64,000 nucleotides of DNA, taken from NCBI RefSeq assembly GCF_023074175.1, contig NZ_JADPKS010000158.1:1-64000 (forward strand). The letters are read 5' to 3'. This stretch comes from Bradyrhizobium sp. 139. GTDB taxonomy: Bacteria; Pseudomonadota; Alphaproteobacteria; Rhizobiales; Xanthobacteraceae. How positions within the stretch are numbered: the stretch's first letter is position 1; every line of letters starts with the position of its first letter. This document shows, piece after piece, positions 43,793-52,242 of this stretch. A model generated the notes under the pieces. The model was not told the DNA's origin. It searched no databases and saw only the letters and a list, made by a program, of their open reading frames with translations. The position numbers were made by a program, and so were the translations under genes.

Positions 43793-44614
43793 ATGAACGC
43801 ACATGCATCCACGGCACATGCCGAACGCAGCCAGCCGGTCCATATCGGCGACCATTTGCGCGAATGGCGGCAGCGCCGCCGCATGAGCCAGCTCGATCTG
43901 GCGGGCGAGGCCGAGATCTCCGCGCGGCATTTGAGCTTCGTCGAGACCGGCCGCGCCGCGCCCTCGCGCGACATGGTGCTCAGGCTCGCCGAACGTCTCG
44001 ACGTGCCCTTGCGCGAACGCAACGTGCTGCTGGTTGCGGCCGGCTACGCACCGGCCTATCCGCAGCGCCCGCTGGAGGATCCCGCCTTGAAATCAGCCCG
44101 CCAGGCCATCGACCTCGTCCTCAGGGCGCACGAGCCCAATCCGGCGCTGGCGTATGACCGGCACTGGAATCTGGTCTCCGCCAACCGCATGGTGGCGCCG
44201 CTGCTCGAGGGCATCCCGCAGCGGCTGCTCGGCCAGCCCTTCAATATACTGCGGCTCGCATTTCATCCCGAGGCGCTGGCACCGCGCACGGTCAATCTCG
44301 CGGAGTGGTGCGGACATCTCTTGGAGCGGCTGCACCGGCAATGCGAGGCCACGGCCGATCCTGAATTGATCAAGCTCTATAACGATCTCAAGAGCTACCC
44401 AATTCCGGCGCGCGCGGCGCCGCTGTCGAGCGACAATGTCGCAATCCCGTTCAAGCTTCGCCATGATGGGGAGATACTAAGTTTCTTCTCCACCACCATG
44501 GTGTTCGGCACACCGGTCGACATCACCCTGTCCGAGCTGGCGCTCGAGACGTTCTTTCCGGCCGATGAGCGCACCGCCGAGCGGCTCAGGCAGATGGCGG
44601 CAGCTATGACCTAG
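43793..44614 (+). CDS. XRE-family regulator with MmyB-like ligand domain
   Basis: 273 residues. The N-terminal helix-turn-helix (about 18-75, IGDHLREWRQRRRMSQLDLAGEAEISARHLSFVETG, here in part as MSQLDLAGEAEISARHLSF) is followed by a PAS-like MmyB/MLTR ligand domain (about 100-265; AYDRHWNLVSANRMVAPLL, with LSEFALETFFPAD-like SELALETFFPADE). Relatives usually repress a divergent gene and bind a fatty-acid-like molecule. Here the divergent gene encodes a small unknown protein. Confidence 0.9.
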   Translation: MNAHASTAHAERSQPVHIGDHLREWRQRRRMSQLDLAGEAEISARHLSFVETGRAAPSRDMVLRLAERLDVPLRERNVLLVAAGYAPAYPQRPLEDPALKSARQAIDLVLRAHEPNPALAYDRHWNLVSANRMVAPLLEGIPQRLLGQPFNILRLAFHPEALAPRTVNLAEWCGHLLERLHRQCEATADPELIKLYNDLKSYPIPARAAPLSSDNVAIPFKLRHDGEILSFFSTTMVFGTPVDITLSELALETFFPADERTAERLRQMAAAMT

Positions 44615-44680
44615 CGCCCTTGCCTCGGGGCGGGTTCGGCTTATCTTGGGTCAAACCCGCATCGCCCGAAGGAGGCGCTC

Positions 44681-45346
44681 ATGAGCACGTTGAAACCGCT
44701 TCAGATCGATGTCGTCTCCGACGTGGTGTGCCCGTGGTGCTATATCGGCAAGCACCGGATCGAGAGCGCGCTTGCGCTCGTTCCAGACGTTCCGGTCAGG
44801 CTCAACTTCCGTCCCTTCTTCCTCAATCCCTGGGTGCCGCGCGAGGGCATCAGCCGCGAGGATTATCTCACCACCAAGTTCGGCTCGGTCGAGGCCTATA
44901 AGGGGATTGCCGGTCGTGTCGTCGCCGCGGCAAGCGAGGAGGGGCTGGTCTACCGGCCCGAGCTGGTCGCGCGTCAGCCCAACACGACTGACTGTCATCG
45001 TCTGATCCTCTGGGCCGAGATGATCGGCAAGGCGCCTGAGATGAAGCAGCGCCTGATGGAGCTATACTTCCGCGACGGCGGCGACCTCACAGACGTGAAC
45101 GTGCTGGTGCAGGCGGCCGCCGATGTCGGCCTCGATGCCGATGACATGCGCAAGCGCCTTGCCACGGACGAGGACGTCGCGCGCGTTTCGGCCGACGCGC
45201 AGGAAGCCGCCGAGAAGGGCATCTCCGGCGTGCCGACCTACGTGTTTGCGCAGAAATACGCCGTCTCCGGCGCTCAGGATCCCAACATGCTCGCACGCGC
45301 GATCCGCGAGGTCTCCGCGGAGATCAACGCGCAAGCGGCGGAGTAG
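44681..45346 (+). CDS. DsbA-family (FrnE-type) thioredoxin-fold protein
   Basis: 221 residues, no signal peptide, so cytoplasmic. The active-site motif is C17-P-W-C20 in SDVVCPWCYIGKHR, and the cis-Pro loop is GISGVPTYVFAQKY. Between them is the helical insertion with NTTDCHRLILWAEM. FrnE-type members act as disulfide isomerase-like or 2-hydroxychromene isomerase-like enzymes. ATG 44681 has GGAGG nearby. Confidence 0.92.
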   Translation: MSTLKPLQIDVVSDVVCPWCYIGKHRIESALALVPDVPVRLNFRPFFLNPWVPREGISREDYLTTKFGSVEAYKGIAGRVVAAASEEGLVYRPELVARQPNTTDCHRLILWAEMIGKAPEMKQRLMELYFRDGGDLTDVNVLVQAAADVGLDADDMRKRLATDEDVARVSADAQEAAEKGISGVPTYVFAQKYAVSGAQDPNMLARAIREVSAEINAQAAE

Positions 45347-45403
45347 TCTCTTGAGGTTGAATATGTCAGTAGCTTGAGCGACTATCCGCGTTGCGAGGCC
45401 GTC

Positions 45404-45607
45404 ATGAAGATAAAGATAGTTGTACACGAGGCTGAAGAGGGAGGCTTTTGGGCTGAGGTCCCGGCTATTCCTGGCTGTGCCACCGAAGGCGATACCATGG
45501 ATGAGCTGATGGCCAATCTCCGAGATGCGATCGAGGGCTGTCTATCCGTCGAAGTCGCACCACCCGAACCGGGTGGCGTTGAGCGGATTCTGGAACTGCC
45601 TGCGTGA
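45404..45607 (+). CDS. hicB: HicB-family antitoxin
   Basis: 67 residues, a single partial RNase-H-like HicB domain: VVHEAEEGGFWAEVPAIPGCATEGDTMDELMANLRDAIEGCL (core GGFWAEVPAIPGC). There is no DNA-binding C-terminal domain, so this short form probably neutralises the toxin without its own operator contact, or relies on a separate fold. ATG 45404. It precedes hicA, the reverse of the common hicA-hicB order. The genes overlap by four bases. Confidence 0.9.
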   Translation: MKIKIVVHEAEEGGFWAEVPAIPGCATEGDTMDELMANLRDAIEGCLSVEVAPPEPGGVERILELPA

Positions 45608-45810
45608 AGTCAGTCTCTGGTCGGGAGTTCGCACGAATTGTCGAGCGCCGCGGCTGGAATTTGCTTCGAGTCAGCGGCAGCCACTACATCTATGGTAAAA
45701 CCGGCAGCATCGTGCGGCTCTCGGTCCCCATCCACGGCAACAAGCCTCTGAAAGCTGGACTGCTGCGTCATCTCGTCAAGCTAGCTGAACTGTCTGACGC
45801 GGACTTGTAG
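45604..45810 (+). CDS. hicA: HicA-family mRNA interferase toxin
   Basis: 68 residues of double-stranded-RNA-binding-like fold: VSGREFARIVERRGWNLLRVSGSHYIYGK with the catalytic His in GSHYIY, then VPIHGNKPLKAGLLRHLVK. HicA cleaves mRNA when not held by HicB. The GTG start overlaps the hicB stop (GTGA), so translation is coupled. All key residues are present, so it should be active. Confidence 0.9.
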   Translation: MKSVSGREFARIVERRGWNLLRVSGSHYIYGKTGSIVRLSVPIHGNKPLKAGLLRHLVKLAELSDADL

Positions 45811-45814
45811 TTGG

Positions 45815-46984
45815 TCATCTTCTGATCAGGTGCACCACGCATCGTGCAGTCTCATGCGCAACGTTGAGGCCGACCAAAGCAGCGCGAATCAAGGTCACGG
45901 TTGGATCGTTCCGCCGTAACGGGATCAGCACGTCACCGATGGCAAAGCGCCCGCGCCAGATCGGGTTGATCATGGGGTGGTCGGCGCTCGCGGTTGAATC
46001 TGCGCTGGCGATTGACGGATCGGCGCAGAGATGCCGCGTGAGGTCGAGCGTGAGCTGCACGCCCGGCGAATATCTTGCGAAGCGTTCGTCAACGCCGAGT
46101 TTGAAGAAGAAGGCGCGATCCTGGTGGCGCAGCACGATGCCGGCGGCGACCGGTGCCGCGCCGGCGCGGAGCGTGACGATCTCGCATTGTGCGGTCTCGG
46201 CGAGGGTCGGAACGGCGCGGCGGATGAAGGTCGCATCACCCGCATGCTGGATCAGCGCAGTGCCGCGCTTGCCTTTCCAGCCGCTGGCTTCGAGTCGCAG
46301 GAATGTTTCGAGCGCCGGCCTGATCTCGTCTGGCTTGCGCGCGACCTCGAACGCGACGGGCCCATGCTCTTCGAGGCGATGGCGCTGGCGGCGCAGCTCC
46401 TTGAGCTTTTTGGCGCCGAGCGCCTCATGCAACAGCGTTTCACCATCCTGCATCGCATCGAGGCTGGCGCGGATGTAGGAGGAGAGGACACGCGGCTTCA
46501 GGCCGTCGCGATCGAGAACCTGGCTGAACGAGTTCATTGCCGCGCCGTCGAGCGCGACGTCGTTCAGCACGAGCGCATGCGCTCCGGCCTCCCGCGCTTG
46601 CTGTAACAGACGCGTGGCTGCCTCGATCGGGGCGGCACGATCGATCAGTGGGCTGCACAGCGTGCCATAGGGATGCGCGCTGACCAGCGCGGGCAGGGGA
46701 ATCTTCCAGGCCCGCCAGAGCGAGATCACCGGCATCAGCCCGATCAGCCGTGCCGAAGAGCCGTCGAATGCGCCAAGCGCCGAGGCATCCGTGCGGCCGC
46801 GTGCGGCTGCGCTCACGGCGAGCTCCCAGCCCGGCAGGTAGTAGCCGTTCGGCTCGATCGCACGCTGCGCGAGCGCGCGCCATTGGCCGGCTTCGATCGC
46901 CGTGAGCGGGACGAGCGCGCGCGCTGCTGCGGCACCCCTTGCCGCTGCCGGATTGATCGCTGCCTGGTGCGCGATATCGACCAC
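45815..46984 (-). CDS. GNAT-type (CelD/BioF2-like) acyltransferase
   Basis: 389 residues. The C-terminal half carries an Acetyltransf_6/FemAB-like domain: KKLKELRRQRHRLEEHGPVAFEVAR, FLRLEASGWKGKRGTALIQH and the glycine-poor acceptor region VAAGIVLRHQDRAFFFKLGVDERFARYSPGVQL. Such enzymes modify exopolysaccharides or lipids in rhizobia. The N-terminal half (LTAIEAGQWRALAQRAIEPNGYY) is the matching duplicated GNAT subdomain. It converges with hicA four bases away. Confidence 0.85.
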   Translation of the reverse strand: MVDIAHQAAINPAAARGAAAARALVPLTAIEAGQWRALAQRAIEPNGYYLPGWELAVSAAARGRTDASALGAFDGSSARLIGLMPVISLWRAWKIPLPALVSAHPYGTLCSPLIDRAAPIEAATRLLQQAREAGAHALVLNDVALDGAAMNSFSQVLDRDGLKPRVLSSYIRASLDAMQDGETLLHEALGAKKLKELRRQRHRLEEHGPVAFEVARKPDEIRPALETFLRLEASGWKGKRGTALIQHAGDATFIRRAVPTLAETAQCEIVTLRAGAAPVAAGIVLRHQDRAFFFKLGVDERFARYSPGVQLTLDLTRHLCADPSIASADSTASADHPMINPIWRGRFAIGDVLIPLRRNDPTVTLIRAALVGLNVAHETARCVVHLIRR

Positions 46985-47163
46985 GTCCCGTCGTCCTCGT
47001 TCAGGCGGGCTACGCCCGCGTTACGTGGTCATGCTTAGCGCAAAGATTGGAAAATACCGTTGGGACGCCGCTTCAATTCGAGTGGTAGTATTAACGTTCC
47101 GTTGAGCATCCGGCCGCAAGCCGCAGGATTGCTTGATGGAAGCTCTCGACCTGGAGGATCACA

Positions 47164-47592
47164 ATGATCGCCACACCTTTCACGCCGATTGCGTCGCTCC
47201 TTGGTGGCGCGTTGATCGGCCTGTCCGCCGTGCTGCTGATGTGGGCGACGGGACGGATCGCCGGTGTCAGCGGCATCGCGGCGCGGCTGTTTCCGCCCTA
47301 CGAGGATCGCGAGTTCGCCGGCCGGCTAGCGTTCGTCGCCGGCCTCGTCGCCGCGCCCATCCTGGTGCGCATTGTCAGCGGAAGCCTGCCGGCGCAAACC
47401 ATCGCGGCAGGAACGCCGCTTCTGATTGTCGCCGGATTGCTCACGGGCTTCGGTGCAGTATGGGGCAGCGGCTGCACGTCCGGCCATGGCGTCTGTGGCC
47501 TGTCGCGGCTGTCGCTGCGATCGCTGGTCGCGACCGTCACCTTCATGGCGGCGGGCATCGCCACCGTTTTTTTGATGCGGCACTGGGGCTGA
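47164..47592 (+). CDS. YeeE/YedE-family transporter half A
   Basis: 142 residues with four membrane segments. The motif GSGCTSGHGVCGLSRLSLRSLVAT holds the Cys typical of the YeeE/YedE (TsuA-like) thiosulfate/sulfur transporter family. ATG 47164 follows GGAGGATCACA. The stop is six bases before half B; the two halves together equal one full TsuA-like protein. Confidence 0.9.
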   Translation: MIATPFTPIASLLGGALIGLSAVLLMWATGRIAGVSGIAARLFPPYEDREFAGRLAFVAGLVAAPILVRIVSGSLPAQTIAAGTPLLIVAGLLTGFGAVWGSGCTSGHGVCGLSRLSLRSLVATVTFMAAGIATVFLMRHWG

Positions 47593-47597
47593 CGACG

Positions 47598-48065
47598 ATG
47601 GCAATCCTCATTCAATTCGCGATCGGCCTCGTCTTCGGCATCGGGCTCATCGTCTCCGGCATGTCGAATCCGGCAAAGGTGCTGAACTTTTTGGACGTCG
47701 GCGGAATTCCCGCCGGAACGTGGGATGCGAGCCTCGCTTTCGTGATGGCAGGTGCAGTCGCGGTCACCTTCGTCGGCTTCAGCCGTGTCTTGAAGCGCGC
47801 GCGGCCGGTCTTCGCCGAACGATTCTACGTTCCGACGCGAAAGGACATCGACTCGAGAATTATCGCCGGTCCTGCCATTTTCGGCATCGGATGGGGGCTC
47901 GCAGGCTTTTGTCCAGGCCCAGCGCTAACCGCACTCGGATTCGGCTCGGCGTCCGCCTTCATCTTCGTCGCCGCGATGTGTGCCGGCATGGTGCTCGCCC
48001 GCTTCATCGCGCAGCTACCGCCGTCAACGCGCTTCGTCATGCCGTCCGATCCGCTCGAAACTTGA
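47598..48065 (+). CDS. YeeE/YedE-family transporter half B
   Basis: 155 residues with four membrane segments. The motifs GMSNPAKVLNFLD near the N-terminus and GLAGFCPGPALTALGFG are those of the second PmpB-like half. It is co-transcribed with half A. A regulator such as BigR or a persulfide dioxygenase, often next to such pairs, is not present here. Confidence 0.9.
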   Translation: MAILIQFAIGLVFGIGLIVSGMSNPAKVLNFLDVGGIPAGTWDASLAFVMAGAVAVTFVGFSRVLKRARPVFAERFYVPTRKDIDSRIIAGPAIFGIGWGLAGFCPGPALTALGFGSASAFIFVAAMCAGMVLARFIAQLPPSTRFVMPSDPLET

Positions 48066-48069
48066 CATG

Positions 48070-48104
48070 GACAGGACCGGCGAGTGATCTCGCCCGGTCC
48101 TGTC
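48070..48104. terminator. hairpin between convergent genes
   Basis: GACAGGACCGG + CGAG / CTCG + CCGGTCCTGTC (one unpaired C), 15 bp of stem. There is no U-run, so its strength as a terminator is uncertain; it lies between the convergent genes ending at 48065 and 48123. Confidence 0.5.
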
Positions 48105-48122
48105 CTATGACAGCTTCATTGA

Positions 48123-48455
48123 CTACCAGCGGTCGCCGCCGACACCGACGCCCACGCTGACGCCGGGCGTGCGAATGCCGACGCCGCCACGCGGGCCGTC
48201 GTCCCAGTCGCGATAGGTGCGACGCTCATAGTAGCGGTCGCGTGGCATGGTCGCGTAGGAGTCGCGCACGATTACGCGGGAGCCGCCACGGGTGCGATAG
48301 CAATTGCCGGCATCGTCACAGACAAGCCGGACTTCCTGGACGAGATCAGGGCTCGCATATTCGCTGGTCGTGTAGATGTCGGCAGCCTTCGCGCCGCTCG
48401 CCGCGGCCAAGGCCCCGACGCCAGCCAGCAATGCAATCGTGAATGTCCTCATCAT
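48123..48455 (-). CDS. hypothetical exported protein with Arg/Tyr-rich middle
   Basis: 110 residues. Signal peptide (1-24, AASGAKA), then VRLVCDDAGNCYRTRGGSRVIV with a likely disulfide pair, an Arg/Tyr/Asp-rich stretch (RDRYYERRTYRDWDD) and a Gly/Val-rich tail. Similar short exported proteins are common in Bradyrhizobiaceae. The start is ATG 48455, or 48452. Confidence 0.7.
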   Translation of the reverse strand: MMRTFTIALLAGVGALAAASGAKAADIYTTSEYASPDLVQEVRLVCDDAGNCYRTRGGSRVIVRDSYATMPRDRYYERRTYRDWDDGPRGGVGIRTPGVSVGVGVGGDRW

Positions 48456-48564
48456 GTCCTCCTCGAAACTGCCCTCGGCGGTAACAAGAATGGGAGGCGG
48501 CGATCGTTCCGGTCGATCTACATGTTTTTCCCGGAACCGGAGCGGGTGCCGGCGTGATTTGTTC

Positions 48565-48969
48565 CTAGATCGGCTCGTAGCTTTCCGACCCGCAGATGTC
48601 GTCCGCTTCCGCGCGGCGGCGGTCGACCACCTTTCCGCCGTTGATCGTCACGACGTAGATCTGCGTGCCGAGCGCGGAGCCGGTCGCGGAGGTGAGCTGC
48701 GCGCGGACGCAGGCCGTCCAGCCCGGTCCCCGCACTTCTCGATGGGGCGGGGCGACGTGCACCTCGCGCGGATAGGACGTGTTGAGGAACACTACGTTGA
48801 TCTGCTCGCGTACCATGCGCTTGACATCGGGGGGCGCTTCGGGTGGCGGCTGCTCGGCTTCCTTCATGCGCATGAACTCGGGCACCGGCGCGCGGCTGTC
48901 GGCAAAACCGCAAGAACCGAGCGCGAGAGCGCCGGCTATCAGCGCCGCACAAGCAATAATCCGCAACAT
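48565..48969 (-). CDS. hypothetical lipoprotein
   Basis: 134 residues. Lipoprotein signal with lipobox ALGSC (C20). The mature part reads PEFMRMKEAEQPPPEAPPDVKRMVREQINVVF, then VHVAPPHREVRGPGWTACVRAQ and GTQIYVVTINGGKVVDRRRAEADDIC. No known family is recognised. ATG 48969 is the first base of the lipoprotein signal; longer starts are not supported. Confidence 0.75.
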   Translation of the reverse strand: MLRIIACAALIAGALALGSCGFADSRAPVPEFMRMKEAEQPPPEAPPDVKRMVREQINVVFLNTSYPREVHVAPPHREVRGPGWTACVRAQLTSATGSALGTQIYVVTINGGKVVDRRRAEADDICGSESYEPI

Positions 48970-49122
48970 CCGTGAAGGTCCCCTGCGGGCCAACAGATAG
49001 GCAAGGAATGCGAGCCGGCGAAGTCCCGGCCGATCAAGATTTGCTGAGGCCTGGGAACCCGCGGCATTTGCTATTACGGGATTGCAGGCTAGTTTGTACC
49101 CCAGACGAGGGGGATTGCACCA

Positions 49123-49353
49123 ATGAGGATTTTGGTCATAGCGGCCGCAGTGCTCGCACTGACGGTTGCGTCCGCGCAGGCGCAGGGCCGCGGCACAGGC
49201 CAGCCGAATGAAAGTGGCCAGAAGTCGGACAACAAGCCCAAAGTCGACGAAAGGGCCTACAAGGCCGCGCTCGAGCGCATTCCGGAGCCGAAGGAGAAGT
49301 ACGACCCCTGGAGCGGAGCCCGTCCGGCTGAACCTGCCAAAAAACCGAAATAA
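49123..49353 (+). CDS. small exported protein, DPW-motif family (paralogue 1)
   Basis: 76 residues. Signal peptide 1-21 (VASAQA), then a polar linker and the block AYKAALERIPEPKEKYDPWSGARP. The same block, YKETLKKIPDSKASNDPWGGMR, ends the product of 53102-53398, giving the common pattern YK--L--IP--K---DPW-G-R. The stop is directly followed by the PQQ dehydrogenase start (TAAGTG). Function unknown; likely periplasmic. Confidence 0.75.
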   Translation: MRILVIAAAVLALTVASAQAQGRGTGQPNESGQKSDNKPKVDERAYKAALERIPEPKEKYDPWSGARPAEPAKKPK

Positions 49354-51402
49354 GTGAGGCGGGCCTTGGCGACCCGCCGGTGCCATTCGGCCGCTGTCAT
49401 CGGGCTCCTCTTGTTTTCGTCGCGGCCAGGCATCGCCTGGGAGAGCTGGGGTGGCGATCCCGGCGGCTCACGCTTCTCGCCATTGCGACAGATCACGCCC
49501 GACAATGTCGGCAAGCTGGTTCGGGCCTTCGAATTCCATACCGGCGATCTCGCAGCGCGGCCGCCCGAGGTGATGCGGCGAACCAAATTCCAGGCGACGC
49601 CATTGTTCGTCGAGGACAGCCTGATCTTCTGCTCGCCCTTCAACGAGGTGATCGCGCTCGATCCCGGCACGGGCGCGCAGAAGTGGCGCTTCGATCCGAA
49701 GATCGCGGTCAACCAGCGGCCCGCCAATCGCTACGTCTGCCGCGGCGTGACCTACTGGATCGACGATGAGGCGCCTGCGAATGCCGCCTGCCGATCGCGC
49801 ATCTTCATGGGCACGAACGATGTCCGCCTGATCGCGCTCGATGCAAAGACGGGGATTCCCTGTGCCGGTTTCGGCACTGGCGGTGAGGTCAGGCCCGATA
49901 TCGGCATGAAGCTGGACTGGCCCGGCGAATTCCAGATCACCTCTCCGCCGGCGGTTGGCCGCGGTGTCGTCGCGGTCGGCTCCGCGATCGGCGACAACCG
50001 CCGCGTCGACGCGCCGAGCGGCGTTGTGCGCGCGTTCGATGCGCGCAGCGGTCAGCCGCGCTGGACGTTCGAGCCGCTCAAGCGCGACGGTATCGAAGCC
50101 GGTCACGCCAATGTCTGGGCGCCGATGTCGGTCGACGCCGCGCGCGGGCTGGTGTTCCTGCCGACATCCTCACCATCGCCGGACTTTTGGGGCGGCAAGC
50201 GGCCGGGTAACAACGAGCATGCCAATTCGGTTGTCGCGCTGCGCATCGACACTGGGGAAGTCGCATGGGCGTTCCAGACCGTGCATCACGACGTCTGGGA
50301 CTACGATCTGGCGGCGCAGCCGACGCTCACGCGCCTCGACACCGTGGAGGGGCCGCGCGAAGTCGTGATCCAGCCGACCAAGCAGGGTTTTGTCTTCGTG
50401 CTCGACCGCGATACCGGCAAGCCGGTGTGGCCGGTCGAGGAGCGCACGGTGCCGCAGGGCGGCGCGGAAGGTGAACGGCTGTCGCCGACGCAGCCATTCC
50501 CGACGCATGTGCCGCCACTGACGTCGCAGAAAATCTCGACGGAGGATGCGCCCTCGCTCTTGCCTGGCCTGCGCCGCTCCGCTTGCGAAAGGCAGTTCGC
50601 GGAGGCACGTAACGAGGGGCTGTTCACGCCGCCCTCGACGCAAGGCACGCTGGAGTTTCCCTTCAGCGGCGGTGGCGCCAACTGGGGTAGCGCAGCCTTC
50701 GACCCGGTCAACCAGATCCTCTATGCCAACACCGGCCGCGCCGCTCAGCTCATCAAGCTGATCCCGCGTGCGGAGGCCGCCGGATTCGATCCGCCGCCCG
50801 GTCATGATTTCGGCCAGCAGAAGGGCGCGCCGTTTGCGATGTCGCGTTCGATGGTGACATCGCCGCTCGGGTTTCTTTGTCACAAGCCGCCTTGGGGCGA
50901 GATGGTCGCAGTCGATCTGAAGGCCGGCAAGATCCTCTGGCGTTCGACGGTCGGCACCACGGAGGACCTCGCGCCGCTCGGCCTGCCGCTGCCCTGGGGC
51001 GCGCCGCTCGTCAACGGGCTCGCGGTCACCGCAGGCGGTCTCGTCTTCACCGGCGCGATGGACGCCTATTTGCGCGCCTTCGATGCGCGAAGCGGCATGG
51101 AGCTGTGGCAAGGCCGGCTGCCCGTACCCGGGGTCGCCAATCCCATGACCTATCTTTGGAAGGGCGAGCAGTATGTCGCGATCGGCGCCGGCGGCCACTC
51201 CGAGGCAGGCACCTCGATCGGCGACAGCGTCGTTGCGTTTCGCCTGGCGCGGCCGGGCGAAGGGCCGTCGCTGTGGTCGCGCACCATCGATCGCCCGGGC
51301 GGACGATTTTGGATGTCGTCGTCAGCAATTGCGTTCGCGGTCATTGCGCTCATGGTCGCAAGCCTGCGCTGGCGCCTCCGCCGTCGTATCGGGCGAACAT
51401 GA
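49354..51402 (+). CDS. PQQ-dependent dehydrogenase with C-terminal membrane anchor
   Basis: 682 residues. Quinoprotein of the glucose/alcohol dehydrogenase propeller type, using PQQ in the periplasm. An N-terminal export signal (about 1-29) precedes WESWGGDPGGSRFSPLRQI, the family's first blade. Later: GHANVWAPMSVDAARGLVFLPT, GEVAWAFQTVHHDVWDYDLAAQP (the W-motif and active-site blade) and GGLVFTGAMDAYLRAFDARSG. The end has one membrane segment (FWMSSSAIAFAVIALMVASL) with an Arg-rich cytoplasmic tail. Start GTG 49354, right after the DPW protein. Substrate unknown. Confidence 0.88.
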   Translation: MRRALATRRCHSAAVIGLLLFSSRPGIAWESWGGDPGGSRFSPLRQITPDNVGKLVRAFEFHTGDLAARPPEVMRRTKFQATPLFVEDSLIFCSPFNEVIALDPGTGAQKWRFDPKIAVNQRPANRYVCRGVTYWIDDEAPANAACRSRIFMGTNDVRLIALDAKTGIPCAGFGTGGEVRPDIGMKLDWPGEFQITSPPAVGRGVVAVGSAIGDNRRVDAPSGVVRAFDARSGQPRWTFEPLKRDGIEAGHANVWAPMSVDAARGLVFLPTSSPSPDFWGGKRPGNNEHANSVVALRIDTGEVAWAFQTVHHDVWDYDLAAQPTLTRLDTVEGPREVVIQPTKQGFVFVLDRDTGKPVWPVEERTVPQGGAEGERLSPTQPFPTHVPPLTSQKISTEDAPSLLPGLRRSACERQFAEARNEGLFTPPSTQGTLEFPFSGGGANWGSAAFDPVNQILYANTGRAAQLIKLIPRAEAAGFDPPPGHDFGQQKGAPFAMSRSMVTSPLGFLCHKPPWGEMVAVDLKAGKILWRSTVGTTEDLAPLGLPLPWGAPLVNGLAVTAGGLVFTGAMDAYLRAFDARSGMELWQGRLPVPGVANPMTYLWKGEQYVAIGAGGHSEAGTSIGDSVVAFRLARPGEGPSLWSRTIDRPGGRFWMSSSAIAFAVIALMVASLRWRLRRRIGRT

Positions 51403-51430
51403 CGCGGCATCGTGTGCACGATGCGAACAA

Positions 51431-51691
51431 TCATTCACATCGTATGCACTGCTGTACGAAAGCGAGGCCGATGCGCCTGTCATTGCGCCAGACGGTGCGG
51501 CAATTCCGCACGAAATTGTCGCGCGCGATCGAGAGCGTGAATGATTGCGGCAATGTGACAGGGTGATCGAGGTCGATCGCCGCGCCGCCTTCCGACATGT
51601 TTCGCACCGTGCATGCGATGCCCCTGTTCTCCGAGGTGATCGTTCCACCCTTGAAAACACGGTGACAGTGCGTTGTGCGCTTCTCGATCAT
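51431..51691 (-). CDS. short PilZ-domain protein
   Basis: 86 residues. PilZ domains bind cyclic di-GMP through RxxxR and (D/N)xSxxG. The second is present as NMSEGG; the first is reduced: only R5 and R11 occur at the N-terminus (EKRTTHCHRVFKGG), with the wrong spacing. The remaining fold (GIACTVRNMSEGGAAIDL, CRTVWRNDRRIGLAFV) is typical. Cyclic di-GMP binding is therefore uncertain. Convergent with the PQQ gene. Confidence 0.82.
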   Translation of the reverse strand: MIEKRTTHCHRVFKGGTITSENRGIACTVRNMSEGGAAIDLDHPVTLPQSFTLSIARDNFVRNCRTVWRNDRRIGLAFVQQCIRCE

Positions 51692-51872
51692 CCACGTTCA
51701 TCCATAATGACGATTGTGAAATAGTGCATAGAAATTACGTTGAACTAAATTCAATACTGGCGCTACTTGCACAGCACTTCAGACTTCGTTTACGACGTTG
51801 AAGCGGAGAGCCGCTCCGCCGACTTTTCCCATAACCTTTCCTTTATGGCGTTACGCGCCGATGGAGATATCG

Positions 51873-52166
51873 ATGAAGACCACGCTTTCGCTTCTGTTCG
51901 CCGCAGCGCTCTCGCTGGCGTCCGTTCCCGCCCACGCCACCAAGCTCGATCTCTCGACCATGAGCTGCAAGCAGTTCCTCGAGAGCGGCGACGACACGAT
52001 CAAGCTGGTGCTGACCTGGATGGACGGGTGGTACAAGGGCGACGAGGATAACGCGATCATCGACACCGATGTGTTCGTCGACAACGCCAAGAAGTTCGGC
52101 ACCTATTGCGGAAGCAATCCGAATGTCAGCATCGTCACCGCGGCCGACGAAGTGCTCGGCAAGTAA
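51873..52166 (+). CDS. HdeA/HdeB-like periplasmic protein
   Basis: 97 residues. Signal peptide 1-22 (ASVPAHA). The mature part has STMSCKQFLESGDDT, TWMDGWYKGDEDNAIID and KFGTYCGSNP, with the Cys pair C32/C79 that forms the HdeA disulfide, and helix spacing as in acid-stress chaperones HdeA/HdeB. ATG 51873. Confidence 0.85.
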   Translation: MKTTLSLLFAAALSLASVPAHATKLDLSTMSCKQFLESGDDTIKLVLTWMDGWYKGDEDNAIIDTDVFVDNAKKFGTYCGSNPNVSIVTAADEVLGK

Positions 52167-52242
52167 CTAGCGTGCCGGCCGGAGCGCGATCGCAATTGCG
52201 CCTCGGTCACTCGCTTCGATACGCTCGAGAGCCGCGGTGCGC

